Below the pieces are notes generated by a model. The model was given only the letters and a program-made list of their open reading frames with translations, was not told where the DNA came from and did not search any database. A stretch of 64,000 nucleotides of DNA from Bremerella sp. JC817. Its GTDB lineage: Bacteria > Planctomycetota > Planctomycetia > Pirellulales > Pirellulaceae. Position 1 is the stretch's first letter, and each line of letters starts with the position of its first letter. Of the stretch, positions 41,200 to 48,792 are shown piece after piece. Made by a program: the position numbers and the translations under genes. Location: assembly GCF_040718835.1 (NCBI RefSeq), contig NZ_JBFEFG010000264.1:124001-188000 (forward strand), given 5' to 3'.

Positions 41200-42090
41200 T
41201 TAGTTGCTAGAGATCGGCTCGCCGCCTGCCTTGCTGGCGTGCGATTGATAGACCGAAAAGTCGATCGTCTCGGCAACGAAGCTCACCGAAGCATCACCCA
41301 GGGCAAACTGGACGCCGCCGGGGTGCTCGCTGCTGAAACTGATGTTGTTGAAGTTACCGCCTGACTCGTTTTGCAGGCCGATCCCGTAGCGAATGTTCTT
41401 GGAGGCGGCCATGCCGTTTCCTTTCACGCCACGTACCCAACTGGCATAGCTACCATTGTCTCCGCCAATTTCGCTCAGGGCATAAGTGTTCGACAAGCCA
41501 TCGGTCACGTCACGAAACTTGACGCTCGCATCGAGGAGAAACAGGCCTCCTTTGCAGAAGCCTCCGTGTCCGGACGGATTGGGTTCGTGCGGATAGGTCG
41601 AGCCATCGGTTGCATTGGTTCCATACGGTCCCATCACGCCGTAGTAGTGGGTCGTGTATGGCTTGCGTCCATCCCCCAGTGTGCTGCTGCCATGCGTCGT
41701 TTCGGTGCGTGGCGAGCTGGGGCACATGTACATGTCGATCTGATTCAGGCCAAAGATGTTCTTGTTCGGACCTTCTTTGTTCGTGCCGGCATTCCAGTCG
41801 CCAGCCGCGAAGCTGAATTGATCGTGCATTGGGCCTTGTTCGATGAAAGGCAGAATGAACGCATGCCAACCCAGCGTGTTCACGTTCAACGCACCTGGCG
41901 GCAGCGTACCAAACGTGTCGTGATAGTTATGCATCGCCAGGCTGACCTGCTTCAGGTTGTTCGAGCATTGCATGCGGCGTGCGGCTTCGCGTGCCTGCTG
42001 AACGGCAGGCAGCAACAAGGCAATCAAGACACCGATAATCGCGATGACGACCAGCAGTTCGACTAACGTGAAGCCAGAGTTCTTTCGCAT
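41200..42090 (-). CDS. DUF1559 protein with type II pseudopilin-like N-terminus
   Basis: A 296-residue protein starting with the prepilin motif directly (MRKNSGFTLVELLVVIAIIG). It is followed by AREAARRMQCSNNLKQVSLAM and a globular DUF1559 domain that ends with a FALGDASVSFV-type segment. It is the first gene of a pair with the lipoprotein 45 bases downstream. It lies near a GntR-type regulator and a sialidase operon, so it may be part of the same surface function. Confidence 0.9.
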   Translation of the reverse strand: MRKNSGFTLVELLVVIAIIGVLIALLLPAVQQAREAARRMQCSNNLKQVSLAMHNYHDTFGTLPPGALNVNTLGWHAFILPFIEQGPMHDQFSFAAGDWNAGTNKEGPNKNIFGLNQIDMYMCPSSPRTETTHGSSTLGDGRKPYTTHYYGVMGPYGTNATDGSTYPHEPNPSGHGGFCKGGLFLLDASVKFRDVTDGLSNTYALSEIGGDNGSYASWVRGVKGNGMAASKNIRYGIGLQNESGGNFNNISFSSEHPGGVQFALGDASVSFVAETIDFSVYQSHASKAGGEPISSN

Positions 42091-42143
42091 AACATCACCT
42101 GACCAGAAAAGAGAACGGCATGAAGGGGATAGAGTAGGGGGAG

Positions 42144-43214
42144 CTAGGCCGAAGGATCGTTCAAACTGACGGGAAGTTTACGCACGGCAACTTCGGGCTG
42201 CTGTCCTTTCGCCAGGCTGATTAGCGCTTCGGCCAATTGGGCACCAATCGACTCGGCCGACTCGGCGGCGATCACTGATGGCCAAGGGAGGCGGGCCTGG
42301 TTACGGCTGTAAATATCCGACACGACGATCGGAGTCCGTTTGACTTTGGTTTGCCGGGAAGTGCGGACCATCTTCGAGGCCGACTCGGCCAATGGTTGCG
42401 AACGGCAAATCAAGCCTTCCGCCGCATGTTCATGAATCAAGTCGCGGGTCGCATGCTGGATGGCCTGTTCGTCGGCCGGCAGAAAGCGAACCGTCAGATC
42501 ACTGGGCGTCAGACCGAGTTCGGCCGACGTCTTCCAGATCGAATCGAGGAACGCATGGTCCCCGGGCAGAACCTGACTTCGCATCAGGACGCCGATCTTT
42601 TTCACGCCGCGATCGACCAGGTGCGTCGTCAGCAGTTTGCCTGCTTGAACCTGGTCGCGGTCGATCGAAGGAAGAGCTTGAATCGAAGGGAACCGCGATC
42701 CGAAGATCACCGTCGGCATGCCACTCGCTTGAAACAATCGTTGCGAAGTGAGTGACGATCGAGCGAGAATGAACCCTTCCGCTTGCTGCGAGCGGGCCGT
42801 TTTCGCGATCAGTTCCGACACCCAGGCAGTGTCGTCACTACCTGGTAAATGGTTGAATTCGATCTCGGCATGAGGGAGAACACTTTGGATGCCGACGATC
42901 ACCCCGTCGGCCAACATGCCTTCGGTTGATAGGTACGCTTTGTTGACCACTAAGTGAACGCGATCGATCGTCCGCTGCGAATCAGAATGAATGCCATCGG
43001 CGACAAACGTTCCACGCTTCTGGCGACGCGTCAGCACGTTTCGCTGGACCAGCAATTGCATGGCCCGGTTCGCGGATGTTGTGCTGACACCCAGCATGCG
43101 AGCGGCGTCGGCCGTGCCGAGGTAGGCATCACCAGATTTCAAACCGCGACCAGCAATATCGGCGATGATTTGCTCGGCCAACTGAACGACTCGGGGTGTG
43201 GTAGAAGTGTCCAT
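42144..43214 (-). CDS. GntR-type regulator with substrate-binding-like sensor domain
   Basis: A 356-residue transcription factor. An N-terminal winged helix of the GntR family (about 5-70; YLGTADAARMLGVSTTSANRA, then LVQRNVLTRRQKRGTFVA) is followed by a LacI-type periplasmic-binding-like domain (about 80-345; QVQAGKLLTTHLVDRGVKKIGVL). It is divergent from the sialidase-lyase pair, with a 6-bp inverted repeat in between, so it probably represses them in response to a sialic-acid-derived or glycan ligand. That target is inferred from position only. Downstream on the same strand are the DUF1559/lipoprotein genes. Confidence 0.85.
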   Translation of the reverse strand: MDTSTTPRVVQLAEQIIADIAGRGLKSGDAYLGTADAARMLGVSTTSANRAMQLLVQRNVLTRRQKRGTFVADGIHSDSQRTIDRVHLVVNKAYLSTEGMLADGVIVGIQSVLPHAEIEFNHLPGSDDTAWVSELIAKTARSQQAEGFILARSSLTSQRLFQASGMPTVIFGSRFPSIQALPSIDRDQVQAGKLLTTHLVDRGVKKIGVLMRSQVLPGDHAFLDSIWKTSAELGLTPSDLTVRFLPADEQAIQHATRDLIHEHAAEGLICRSQPLAESASKMVRTSRQTKVKRTPIVVSDIYSRNQARLPWPSVIAAESAESIGAQLAEALISLAKGQQPEVAVRKLPVSLNDPSA

Positions 43215-43255
43215 ACCTAAAAACTAACGCTCTTCTCAAAAAAAGCAATATTTAT

Positions 43256-43273
43256 TTCTGGTGTTCGCCAGAA
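43256..43273. promoter_or_regulatory. Candidate operator between GntR-type regulator and sialidase
   Basis: A perfect inverted repeat TTCTGG-TGTTCG-CCAGAA, placed just upstream of the likely -35 box of the sialidase promoter and 42 bases from the regulator start. Position and symmetry suit a repressor site. No second copy was seen. Confidence 0.5.
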
Positions 43274-43287
43274 TATTTCCGATTCGA

Positions 43288-43316
43288 TTGAAATTATATC
43301 GATGGAGTACTAAACT
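43288..43316 (+). promoter_or_regulatory. Candidate promoter of the sialidase operon
   Basis: TTGAAA (43288-43293) and TAAACT (43311-43316) are separated by exactly 17 bases, 77 bases before the sialidase start. The -10 matches the sigma-70 consensus at four of six positions. The inverted repeat at 43256-43273 lies just upstream. Confidence 0.5.
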
Positions 43317-43393
43317 CAGTCTAGGCAGGTCGCACCCACCTTGCCTGGCGACTCCCTTCTTTCTCATCCCTTCAGCCTGCCGAGCGAACTCTT

Positions 43394-46120
43394 ATGACCC
43401 GTTGGAAGTTCTTCTTATTGACATGCGGTGTGATGCTCTTGGGCATCGCGATCCTGCCTCAACTATTATCGGCCGAGACACTCCATGCTGTCGCCAGTGG
43501 CGTCGCTCAGGAAGTTCGTTTTGATGGTCCTCCATGGAAATCGACCCCAACCGGGTTAGTTGGCCACGGGGTTGGCAACGTGGCCTGGGCTTCGAAGTCG
43601 ATTGTCGGTCCGAACGCGACGGTGAAGATCCGACTCGCGTTGAACGAACTGAATCATACGGCCGCCTCCATCTCGCTTGGTCCAGGCAACCAGTTTGGTT
43701 TCGACGGCGATGCCCAGCGGCTGTTTCTGCAGGGGCCTTTGTTTGGCAAGCAAACCCGTTTCCTCGACGTAGCCAAGAGTCATATTCAGCCGAAGCAAAT
43801 GTTCGACTGCGAACTGAAGACGGCCGATGGCAAGCTGACTATTTCGTTCGATGGCGAGACAGTTTATGAAGGATCGGTAACCAGCCCCTTAGGACTGGTC
43901 GGCCTTCGCCCCTGGCGTTCGACGATGACGGTCGAGCAGTTTTCGCTCTCCGGCGATTTGAGCGAAAGCAACTTCCTGCCGAAGAAGTTGGGAGATGAAA
44001 TCACCGTGCCAACGATCGATCTGTCGGACGAAGTCGAACGGCAAGTGGTTGTTGCTCGCGGAACCAAGGATGTTTATCAGGGGCATCCCAACACGCTATT
44101 GATGCCGGATGGCAAAACGATCTTCGCCGCGTGGACCTACAACCATGGTGGCCGCTGTGGTCCCTTGAAGCGAAGTGACGATGGCGGCTTGACCTGGAGC
44201 GACTTGATCGACGTCCCGCAGAACTGGACCGAGGTCGAGAACTGCCCTTGTTTGCATCGCCTGGTCGATACCACCGGAACGGCTCGCTTGTTTGCCTTTG
44301 CCGGGCGTGGCGACATGACGCAATCGGTCTCGCTGGACGAAGGCAAGACCTGGTCGCCGATGGAAAAGAACGGCCTGAAGTGCATCGTCGCTCCGATCAC
44401 CATCTTGCCGATCAACGATGGCAAAGAGCACCTCGCGATCTTTCATCGTGGTGCCGAAGATCGTGACCGTCCGCCACTCAAGCTATGGCAGGCGATCTCG
44501 CGCGATGGCGGTTTGACGTGGGAAGATCAGCGGATGGTGGCTGCCGTCGCAGGAGCCAACCCGTGCGAACCGTTTTTGCTCCGTTCGCCGGATGGCAAAC
44601 AAATCATGTGCTTGATTCGCGAGAACGCGCGGCGATTGAACTCGCTGGTGATGGTCTCGGATGATGAAGGGGAAACCTGGTCGGCTCCGCAGGAAGTTCA
44701 CGCCAACCTGACCGGCGACCGGCATTGTGCTCGCTACACCGAAGATGGTCGGCTGCTGATTGTCTTTCGCGACGTGGTGAAGAAGAGTCCCACTTACGGA
44801 CACTTTGTCGGTTGGGTCGGTCGCTATGAAGATATTCTGGCTGGTCAGCCTGGCGAATATCGCGTTCGCCTTTTGGAGCATCACGGGCGTCCGCTCGATA
44901 CCGGGTATCCTGGCCTGGAACGTCTGCCCGACGGAACCTTCGTCGCAACCACCTACGTCGGTTATCGTCCTGACGAAAAGAACTCGGTCGTTGCGGTTCG
45001 ATTCCAGATGAAGGAACTCGATCAACGAGTCGCTGACGAGAAGCCGGTCACGGTTTGGAAAAGTGGCACCGATGGTTACGACACCTATCGAATCCCTGCC
45101 ATGATTCAGGCCGCCGACGGAAGCGTGCTCGCGTTCTGCGAAGGCCGACGTAACTCACGCAGCGATACCGGCGCGATTGATCTTGTCATGAAGCGTTCGA
45201 CCGATGGTGGTAAGACCTGGGGAAAGCAAGTGGTTGTCTGGACCGATGCGGATAACACGTGTGGTAATGCGTGCCCGGTTCTCGACGAGTCGACTGGACG
45301 CATTCATTTGCTGCTGACGCATAACCTGGGTGAAGACCACGAGTCGGCGATCAAGCTGAACAAGGCGAAGTCGACACGTACCGTATGGGTTTGTCACAGC
45401 GACGACCATGGCCAATCGTGGACCAAGCCGGTCCAGATCACCGACTCGACCAAAAATCCTGAGTGGGGTTGGTATGCCACCGGACCAGGTGTCGGTATTC
45501 AGGTGAAGCATGGCCCCCACAAGGGACGCCTCGTGATTCCTTGTGACCATAGCTACCCAATCGATCCTGCGGTCGACAAGCGTGGCTACGGGTTCGGCTC
45601 GCATGCGATTTACAGTGATGATCACGGGAAGACTTGGAAGTTGGGTGATGCGATCAAGCCGAACATGAACGAATGCCAGGTGGTCGAAGTCGGTGATCAG
45701 GGGAACCTGGTGATGGACATGCGATCGTACCGAGGCCAAGGTTGCCGAGCCCAGGCTGTCAGCAAAGATGGAGGGGCGACCTGGGGCGAGATCACCGATG
45801 CTCGCGAATTGGTGTCGCCGGTTTGTCAGGCCAGCATCATCCGCGCGGCCTGGCCGACGACCGATGCCCCTGGCGTGCTGCTGTTTTCGAGTCCTCGCGA
45901 CCCAGCGAAGCGACGCAACTTGACGGTGATGGGAAGCTTCGACGAGAACAAGTCGTGGCCTTTCGAGAAGACGCTCTTCCCAGGCCATGCGGCTTACTCG
46001 TGTCTCGCCCCACTGGGTGAAGGCCAGGTAGGCTGCCTTGCTGAAGTCGGGGACAATCATCCTTACGAAACCATTTCTCTTTTTCGCCTGGACGTGCCAC
46101 AATCAGGAGTTGGGAACTAG
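43394..46120 (+). CDS. Exported sialidase with two BNR domains
   Basis: A 908-residue protein. Signal peptide about 1-27; then a jelly-roll/LamG-like domain (about 30-195; LSLSG-type strands) likely for binding glycans; then two six-bladed sialidase-like regions (about 215-545 and 550-905). Asp-box motifs are plentiful: SDDGGLTW, SDDEGETW, STDGGKTW, SDDHGQSW, SDDHGKTW, SKDGGATW. The second region has the sialidase RIP motif (YDTYRIPAM, Arg at about 566), EGRRNSRSD, and a MRSYRGQG segment with the probable nucleophile Tyr. The first BNR region lacks a clear RIP motif. It would release terminal sialic acids; its neighbour, a sialate lyase, directly follows. Confidence 0.88.
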   Translation: MTRWKFFLLTCGVMLLGIAILPQLLSAETLHAVASGVAQEVRFDGPPWKSTPTGLVGHGVGNVAWASKSIVGPNATVKIRLALNELNHTAASISLGPGNQFGFDGDAQRLFLQGPLFGKQTRFLDVAKSHIQPKQMFDCELKTADGKLTISFDGETVYEGSVTSPLGLVGLRPWRSTMTVEQFSLSGDLSESNFLPKKLGDEITVPTIDLSDEVERQVVVARGTKDVYQGHPNTLLMPDGKTIFAAWTYNHGGRCGPLKRSDDGGLTWSDLIDVPQNWTEVENCPCLHRLVDTTGTARLFAFAGRGDMTQSVSLDEGKTWSPMEKNGLKCIVAPITILPINDGKEHLAIFHRGAEDRDRPPLKLWQAISRDGGLTWEDQRMVAAVAGANPCEPFLLRSPDGKQIMCLIRENARRLNSLVMVSDDEGETWSAPQEVHANLTGDRHCARYTEDGRLLIVFRDVVKKSPTYGHFVGWVGRYEDILAGQPGEYRVRLLEHHGRPLDTGYPGLERLPDGTFVATTYVGYRPDEKNSVVAVRFQMKELDQRVADEKPVTVWKSGTDGYDTYRIPAMIQAADGSVLAFCEGRRNSRSDTGAIDLVMKRSTDGGKTWGKQVVVWTDADNTCGNACPVLDESTGRIHLLLTHNLGEDHESAIKLNKAKSTRTVWVCHSDDHGQSWTKPVQITDSTKNPEWGWYATGPGVGIQVKHGPHKGRLVIPCDHSYPIDPAVDKRGYGFGSHAIYSDDHGKTWKLGDAIKPNMNECQVVEVGDQGNLVMDMRSYRGQGCRAQAVSKDGGATWGEITDARELVSPVCQASIIRAAWPTTDAPGVLLFSSPRDPAKRRNLTVMGSFDENKSWPFEKTLFPGHAAYSCLAPLGEGQVGCLAEVGDNHPYETISLFRLDVPQSGVGN

Positions 46121-47104
46121 ATGAACATCGATACGATGAAACCTGCCACGCATGCGCACGGCGGAACGGAGTCGCAATTGAATCCTGTCAAATCAGGACG
46201 AATGAGAATGAGTGGGCTGGTCGCAGCTACATTCACCCCAATGAACGCCGAGGGAGATCTCGACCTGGATCGTATCGGTCCGATGGTCGATACGTTGATC
46301 GAATCCGGCATCGCGGGTCTATACGTCAATGGCAGCACTGGTGAAGGTGTGTCGATGACGGGCACAGAACGCCGGGTTGCCGCCGAAGAGTTCGTGCAAG
46401 CGGTCGCCGGTCGCATTCCGGTCATCATTCAGATTGGCCATACCAGCGTTCGCGAAGCGAAAGAGCTGGCCGAGCATGCCCAGTCGATTGGGGCGACGGC
46501 AATCAGCGCGACACCGCCAACGTACTTCAAGCCGGCTTCGATTTCGTTGCTGCTGGCAACGTTGAAAGAGATCATGAGCGGCGCGCCGGAGCTGCCGTTC
46601 TATTACTATCACATCCCGCGCATCACCGGCGTTGACTTCGATCTGCACCAGGTCCTGCGACAAGCGACGGAAGAACTGCCGCAGCTCAACGGAGTGAAGT
46701 ACACGGCCCAGTCGATCCATGAGTTCCAGGCCTGCATCGCGCATTTCGGCGAACAGTTCGACCTGCTGTATGGCTGCGACGAGATGCTGCTGAGTGGTTT
46801 GTCGGCTGAGGCGAAGGGAGCAGTGGGTAGTACTTACAACTTCGCACCGGGGCTCTATCGTCGCGTGTTCGAGGCGTACCGTCACGGCGAGAACGAAGCG
46901 GCTGCCGAACTACAATTGCGTTCGATTGAAATGGTGCAGGCGTTCGTTCGTTATCCGGCCTTGCCGGCGCAGAAGGCGATCATGGAGATGGTGGGAATCC
47001 CAGCCGGACCACCACGGCTGCCATGGCGCGACCTAACCAAGGAAGAGAAGCAAGCCTTGGAAAACGAGCTGAAGCAGATTGGCTTCTTCGACTGGCGAGA
47101 CTAG
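46121..47104 (+). CDS. nanA: N-acetylneuraminate lyase (DHDPS family)
   Basis: A 327-residue class I aldolase that would split N-acetylneuraminate into N-acetylmannosamine and pyruvate. Key features: GSTGEG (71-76), the YYYHIPRITG segment with active-site Tyr163, and the Schiff-base Lys193 in NGVKYT; YHIPxxTG and GVKYT mark lyases rather than dihydrodipicolinate synthases. The first 27-30 residues are an extension; ATGs at 46202 and 46208 (the latter about 8 bases after AGGA) are good alternative starts. The ATG at 46121 follows the sialidase stop without a gap. Together with the sialidase it makes a two-step sialic acid catabolic operon; no transporter is seen nearby. Confidence 0.85.
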   Translation: MNIDTMKPATHAHGGTESQLNPVKSGRMRMSGLVAATFTPMNAEGDLDLDRIGPMVDTLIESGIAGLYVNGSTGEGVSMTGTERRVAAEEFVQAVAGRIPVIIQIGHTSVREAKELAEHAQSIGATAISATPPTYFKPASISLLLATLKEIMSGAPELPFYYYHIPRITGVDFDLHQVLRQATEELPQLNGVKYTAQSIHEFQACIAHFGEQFDLLYGCDEMLLSGLSAEAKGAVGSTYNFAPGLYRRVFEAYRHGENEAAAELQLRSIEMVQAFVRYPALPAQKAIMEMVGIPAGPPRLPWRDLTKEEKQALENELKQIGFFDWRD

Positions 47105-47126
47105 TCAGCCATCGGAAAAACAAAGC

Positions 47127-47158
47127 AAGCGGATCAGAAATGGTCCGCTTCTTTTTTT
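47127..47158 (+). terminator. Terminator of the sialidase-lyase operon
   Basis: A perfect 7-bp stem (AAGCGGA at 47127-47133, TCCGCTT at 47144-47150) followed by CTTTTTTT, 22 bases after the lyase stop. Confidence 0.9.
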
Positions 47159-47391
47159 GGCGAAATCTTATCTTTCCCGCGAACCATTCGCGGGCAGCTT
47201 CGTCTAAACCTGCAGACTTTTGATACCAACCTTCATTTGAAACGCTGAGTAAGTGCTTTCCATGTTGACCAAAAACAACATAGATCGAATCCAGAATCAA
47301 GGCGATTTGCGACCGTCCGGTAACGGGCAGTTCGTGTATCTCGCGTTTATTTTGCGCTTATGACCAGCGGTGAAAACCGATTGAGGCGAAC

Positions 47392-47426
47392 AAGCCCGGT
47401 GTCATAAGTGACGCCGGGCTTTTTTT
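47392..47426 (+). terminator. Strong terminator directly before the tRNA array
   Basis: A 13-bp stem with one G-T wobble (47392-47404 with 47409-47421), loop TAAG, followed by a run of seven T. It ends 16 bases before the first tRNA and over 280 bases after the lyase stop, where no gene is visible. It either closes a small unrecognised RNA or acts as an attenuator in the leader of the array. Confidence 0.85.
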
Positions 47427-47441
47427 GTGCCTGGATCCAAC

Positions 47442-47513
47442 GGTAGTCGAGGACTGGTCGTCCAAGTTTGACTGATACTCAAGCTGCGCTGAGTTCGATT
47501 CCCAGGGCTACCA
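47442..47513 (+). tRNA. tRNA-Ile(GAT), short D-loop
   Basis: 72 nt. Acceptor GGTAGTC/GGCTACC (one G-T pair), anticodon stem TTTGA/TCAAG with loop CTGATAC, T-arm loop TTCGATT, A73. The D-arm folds best as GGAC-TGGTC-GTCC, a 5-nt loop that keeps GG; normal loops are 7-11 nt. No encoded CCA; CT follows. Confidence 0.75.
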
Positions 47514-47556
47514 CTGCGACTAGTGCGTTTCCAATTGGCACGAGATTCACGAGAGA

Positions 47557-47629
47557 CGGCGCGTAGCTCAGTGGTGAGAGCGGCGTCCTTATAAGACGTG
47601 AGTCGTGGGTTCAAACCCCACCGCGCCGA
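47557..47629 (+). tRNA. tRNA-Ile(TAT)
   Basis: 73 nt. Acceptor CGGCGCG/CGCGCCG with a C1-G72 pair, D-arm GCTC/GAGC, anticodon loop CTTATAA (TAT, reading AUA), T-arm GTGGG/CCCAC with TTCAAAC, A73. Bacteria mostly read AUA with a lysidine-modified CAT anticodon, so TAT is the less common solution. CT follows. Confidence 0.88.
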
Positions 47630-47645
47630 CTGAAGACAATTTAAC

Positions 47646-47718
47646 GGGACCGAGGTGTTAACGGCAGCATCCCTGGCTCTTAACCAGGCGGGTGAAGGTT
47701 CGAGTCCTTCCGATCCCA
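47646..47718 (+). tRNA. tRNA-Lys(CTT)
   Basis: 73 nt. Acceptor GGGACCG/CGATCCC with one C-A mismatch, anticodon stem CCTGG/CCAGG with loop CTCTTAA, T-arm GAAGG/CCTTC, A73. CT follows. Confidence 0.88.
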
Positions 47719-47752
47719 CTTTCCAGCATTGTCACCTCAAGGAATCGAAGCC

Positions 47753-48016
47753 ATGACGCTTTATTACCAACAATGTCGACTAGTCAAACAAACAAGTGCC
47801 ACCACGAGGATCGAGCTCACGTCGTGGATCCCTGAGAAATACGCGCAGTTGAATAGCTACGTGAAGCTCAAGCAGCCCAATGGCTCGTTTGTCGATGGCT
47901 GGGAAGTGAAGTCGATCTCGTCCCAGAGGTTGCAGGAAAACGACCTGCCTGATGCGCATGCGATGATTAAAGGTCATAAGAAGGCGACAGGCGATGCCCT
48001 GCCCAAACGAGGTTAG
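47753..48016 (+). CDS. Small protein embedded in the tRNA array
   Basis: An 87-residue soluble protein between tRNA-Lys and tRNA-Thr. The ATG at 47753 follows AAGGA at a good distance. It has an N-terminal strand region (TLYYQQCRLVKQTSATTRIELTSWIP in part), a central GWEVKSISSQRL and a basic C-terminal tail (HAMIKGHKKATGDALPKRG). The proportion of basic and aromatic residues is consistent with nucleic acid binding, but I recognise no family. A 12-bp perfect stem-loop follows its stop. Confidence 0.72.
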   Translation: MTLYYQQCRLVKQTSATTRIELTSWIPEKYAQLNSYVKLKQPNGSFVDGWEVKSISSQRLQENDLPDAHAMIKGHKKATGDALPKRG

Positions 48017-48033
48017 TTCAACGGACTTTTGTC

Positions 48034-48070
48034 GGCCAGGCGCAGATGAATCATCGAACTGCGCCTGGCC
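48034..48070. other. 12-bp perfect stem-loop in the array
   Basis: GGCCAGGCGCAG (48034-48045) and CTGCGCCTGGCC (48059-48070) with a 13-nt loop, 8 bases before tRNA-Thr. No T-run follows, so it is not a standard terminator. It may stabilise the upstream mRNA or guide RNA processing. Confidence 0.6.
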
Positions 48071-48078
48071 ACAAGCAA

Positions 48079-48150
48079 GCACTGGTCGTCCAGCGGCTAA
48101 GACACCGTATTCGTAATGCGGCTACGAGGGTTCGAATCCCTCCCGGTGCT
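48079..48150 (+). tRNA. tRNA-Thr(CGT)
   Basis: 72 nt. Acceptor GCACTGG/CCGGTGC (one G-T), anticodon stem CCGTA/TGCGG with loop TTCGTAA, T-arm GAGGG/CCCTC with TTCGAAT, T73. CT follows. Confidence 0.88.
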
Positions 48151-48186
48151 CTTTCGATCTTTGAAAACTGAAAACCAAAACAACAA

Positions 48187-48257
48187 GCGCCCATGATGTA
48201 GCGGCAGCCTACTGCCTTGCCATGGCGGAAGTGTGGGTTCGACTCCCACTGGGCGCT
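48187..48257 (+). tRNA. tRNA-Gly(GCC)
   Basis: 71 nt. Acceptor GCGCCCA/TGGGCGC, anticodon stem CTGCC/GGCGG with loop TTGCCAT, T-arm GTGGG/CCCAC, T73. The D-arm pairs best as GTAG/CTAC with a 7-nt loop, which shifts it two bases from the normal position. CT follows. Confidence 0.85.
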
Positions 48258-48267
48258 CTTTCAAATT

Positions 48268-48342
48268 CAGGGTGTGGGAAAGCCTGGCTAATCCGCATGC
48301 TTCGGGTGCATGAGATCGCTGGTTCGAGTCCAGCCATCCTGA
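48268..48342 (+). tRNA. tRNA-Pro(CGG)
   Basis: 75 nt. Acceptor CAGGGTG/CATCCTG (one G-T), D-arm GGA/TCC, anticodon stem CATGC/GCATG with loop TTCGGGT, T-arm GCTGG/CCAGC, A73. CT follows. Confidence 0.88.
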
Positions 48343-48348
48343 CTGTTT

Positions 48349-48423
48349 TGTGGTGGGTCCTGTGTTGGTACGGGAAGGCGGCTGTTAACCGCTTTGTCGC
48401 AGGTTCGATTCCTGCCGCCGCAG
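48349..48423 (+). tRNA. tRNA-Asn(GTT)
   Basis: 75 nt. Acceptor TGTGGTG/CGCCGCA with two G-T pairs, D-arm TCCT/GGGA, anticodon stem GGCGG/CCGCT with loop CTGTTAA, T-arm GCAGG/CCTGC, G73 as usual for Asn. Begins 6 bases after tRNA-Pro. CT follows. Confidence 0.88.
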
Positions 48424-48435
48424 CTTGTTGAACGT

Positions 48436-48507
48436 GTGCCCTTGGCCGAGCGGTTTAGGTGCCAGGCTTCCAACCTGGCGAGGTGGGTTCGATTCCCTCA
48501 GGGCACT
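48436..48507 (+). tRNA. tRNA-Gly(TCC)
   Basis: 72 nt. Acceptor GTGCCCT/AGGGCAC, anticodon stem CCAGG/CCTGG with loop CTTCCAA, T-arm GTGGG/CCCTC with one T-T mismatch, T73. CT follows. Confidence 0.88.
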
Positions 48508-48544
48508 CTGAAGTTCGATCGATGCGCATGCACGTCGAACGTTT

Positions 48545-48619
48545 TGCGAGGTAGACGCTGTTGGTAGTTTCGCCTGGCTCTGAACCAGGAAGCCGTTGGT
48601 TCGATTCCAACCCTCGCAG
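48545..48619 (+). tRNA. tRNA-Gln(CTG)
   Basis: 75 nt. Acceptor TGCGAGG/CCTCGCA, weak D-stem (GA/TC), anticodon stem CCTGG/CCAGG with loop CTCTGAA, T-arm GTTGG/CCAAC, G73 as usual for bacterial Gln. CT follows. Confidence 0.87.
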
Positions 48620-48627
48620 CTTACGAT

Positions 48628-48698
48628 ACGTCCTTGGTGTAACGGTAGCATGGCTGGCTCCAAACCAGCCGGTCAAGGTTCAAATCCTTGGGGGCGTG
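48628..48698 (+). tRNA. tRNA-Trp(CCA)
   Basis: 71 nt. Acceptor ACGTCCT/GGGGCGT (two G-T), D-arm GTGT/GCAT, anticodon stem GCTGG/CCAGC with loop CTCCAAA, T-arm CAAGG/CCTTG, G73 as usual for Trp. CT follows. Confidence 0.88.
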
Positions 48699-48716
48699 CT
48701 CGGAAAAGTAGATAAC

Positions 48717-48789
48717 AGTCCTGTGGCCCAGCGGCAACGGCAACTCTCTTACAAAGAGTCGATCGGGGGTTCGAGTCCCTCCAGGACTA
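48717..48789 (+). tRNA. tRNA-Val(TAC)
   Basis: 73 nt. Acceptor AGTCCTG/CAGGACT, D-arm GCC/GGC, anticodon stem ACTCT/AGAGT with loop CTTACAA, T-arm GGGGG/CCCTC with one G-T, A73. CT follows. Confidence 0.89.
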
Positions 48790-48792
48790 CTG

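Larger units (their letters stand above)
47105..47441. other. Intergenic region between the sialate operon and the tRNA array
   Basis: Holds two terminators (below) and, at 47176-47194, a perfect 8-bp hairpin (CCCGCGAA-CCA-TTCGCGGG) without a T-run. A TTGACC box at 47265 has no clear -10. The promoter of the array must lie here or in front of the second terminator, unless that terminator is read through. Confidence 0.5.

Noticed and set aside
46121..47104. Annotation of the lyase as dihydrodipicolinate synthase (dapA)
   Set aside because: YHIPxxTG and GVKYT, plus the adjacent sialidase, favour N-acetylneuraminate lyase.
47176..47194. Hairpin CCCGCGAA/TTCGCGGG as a terminator
   Set aside because: There is no T-run on either side and a clear terminator already lies just upstream.
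48385..48676. Open frames on both strands crossing several tRNAs
   Set aside because: They run through well-folded tRNA genes; the translated sequence is the usual read-through of tRNA T-arms and not a protein.
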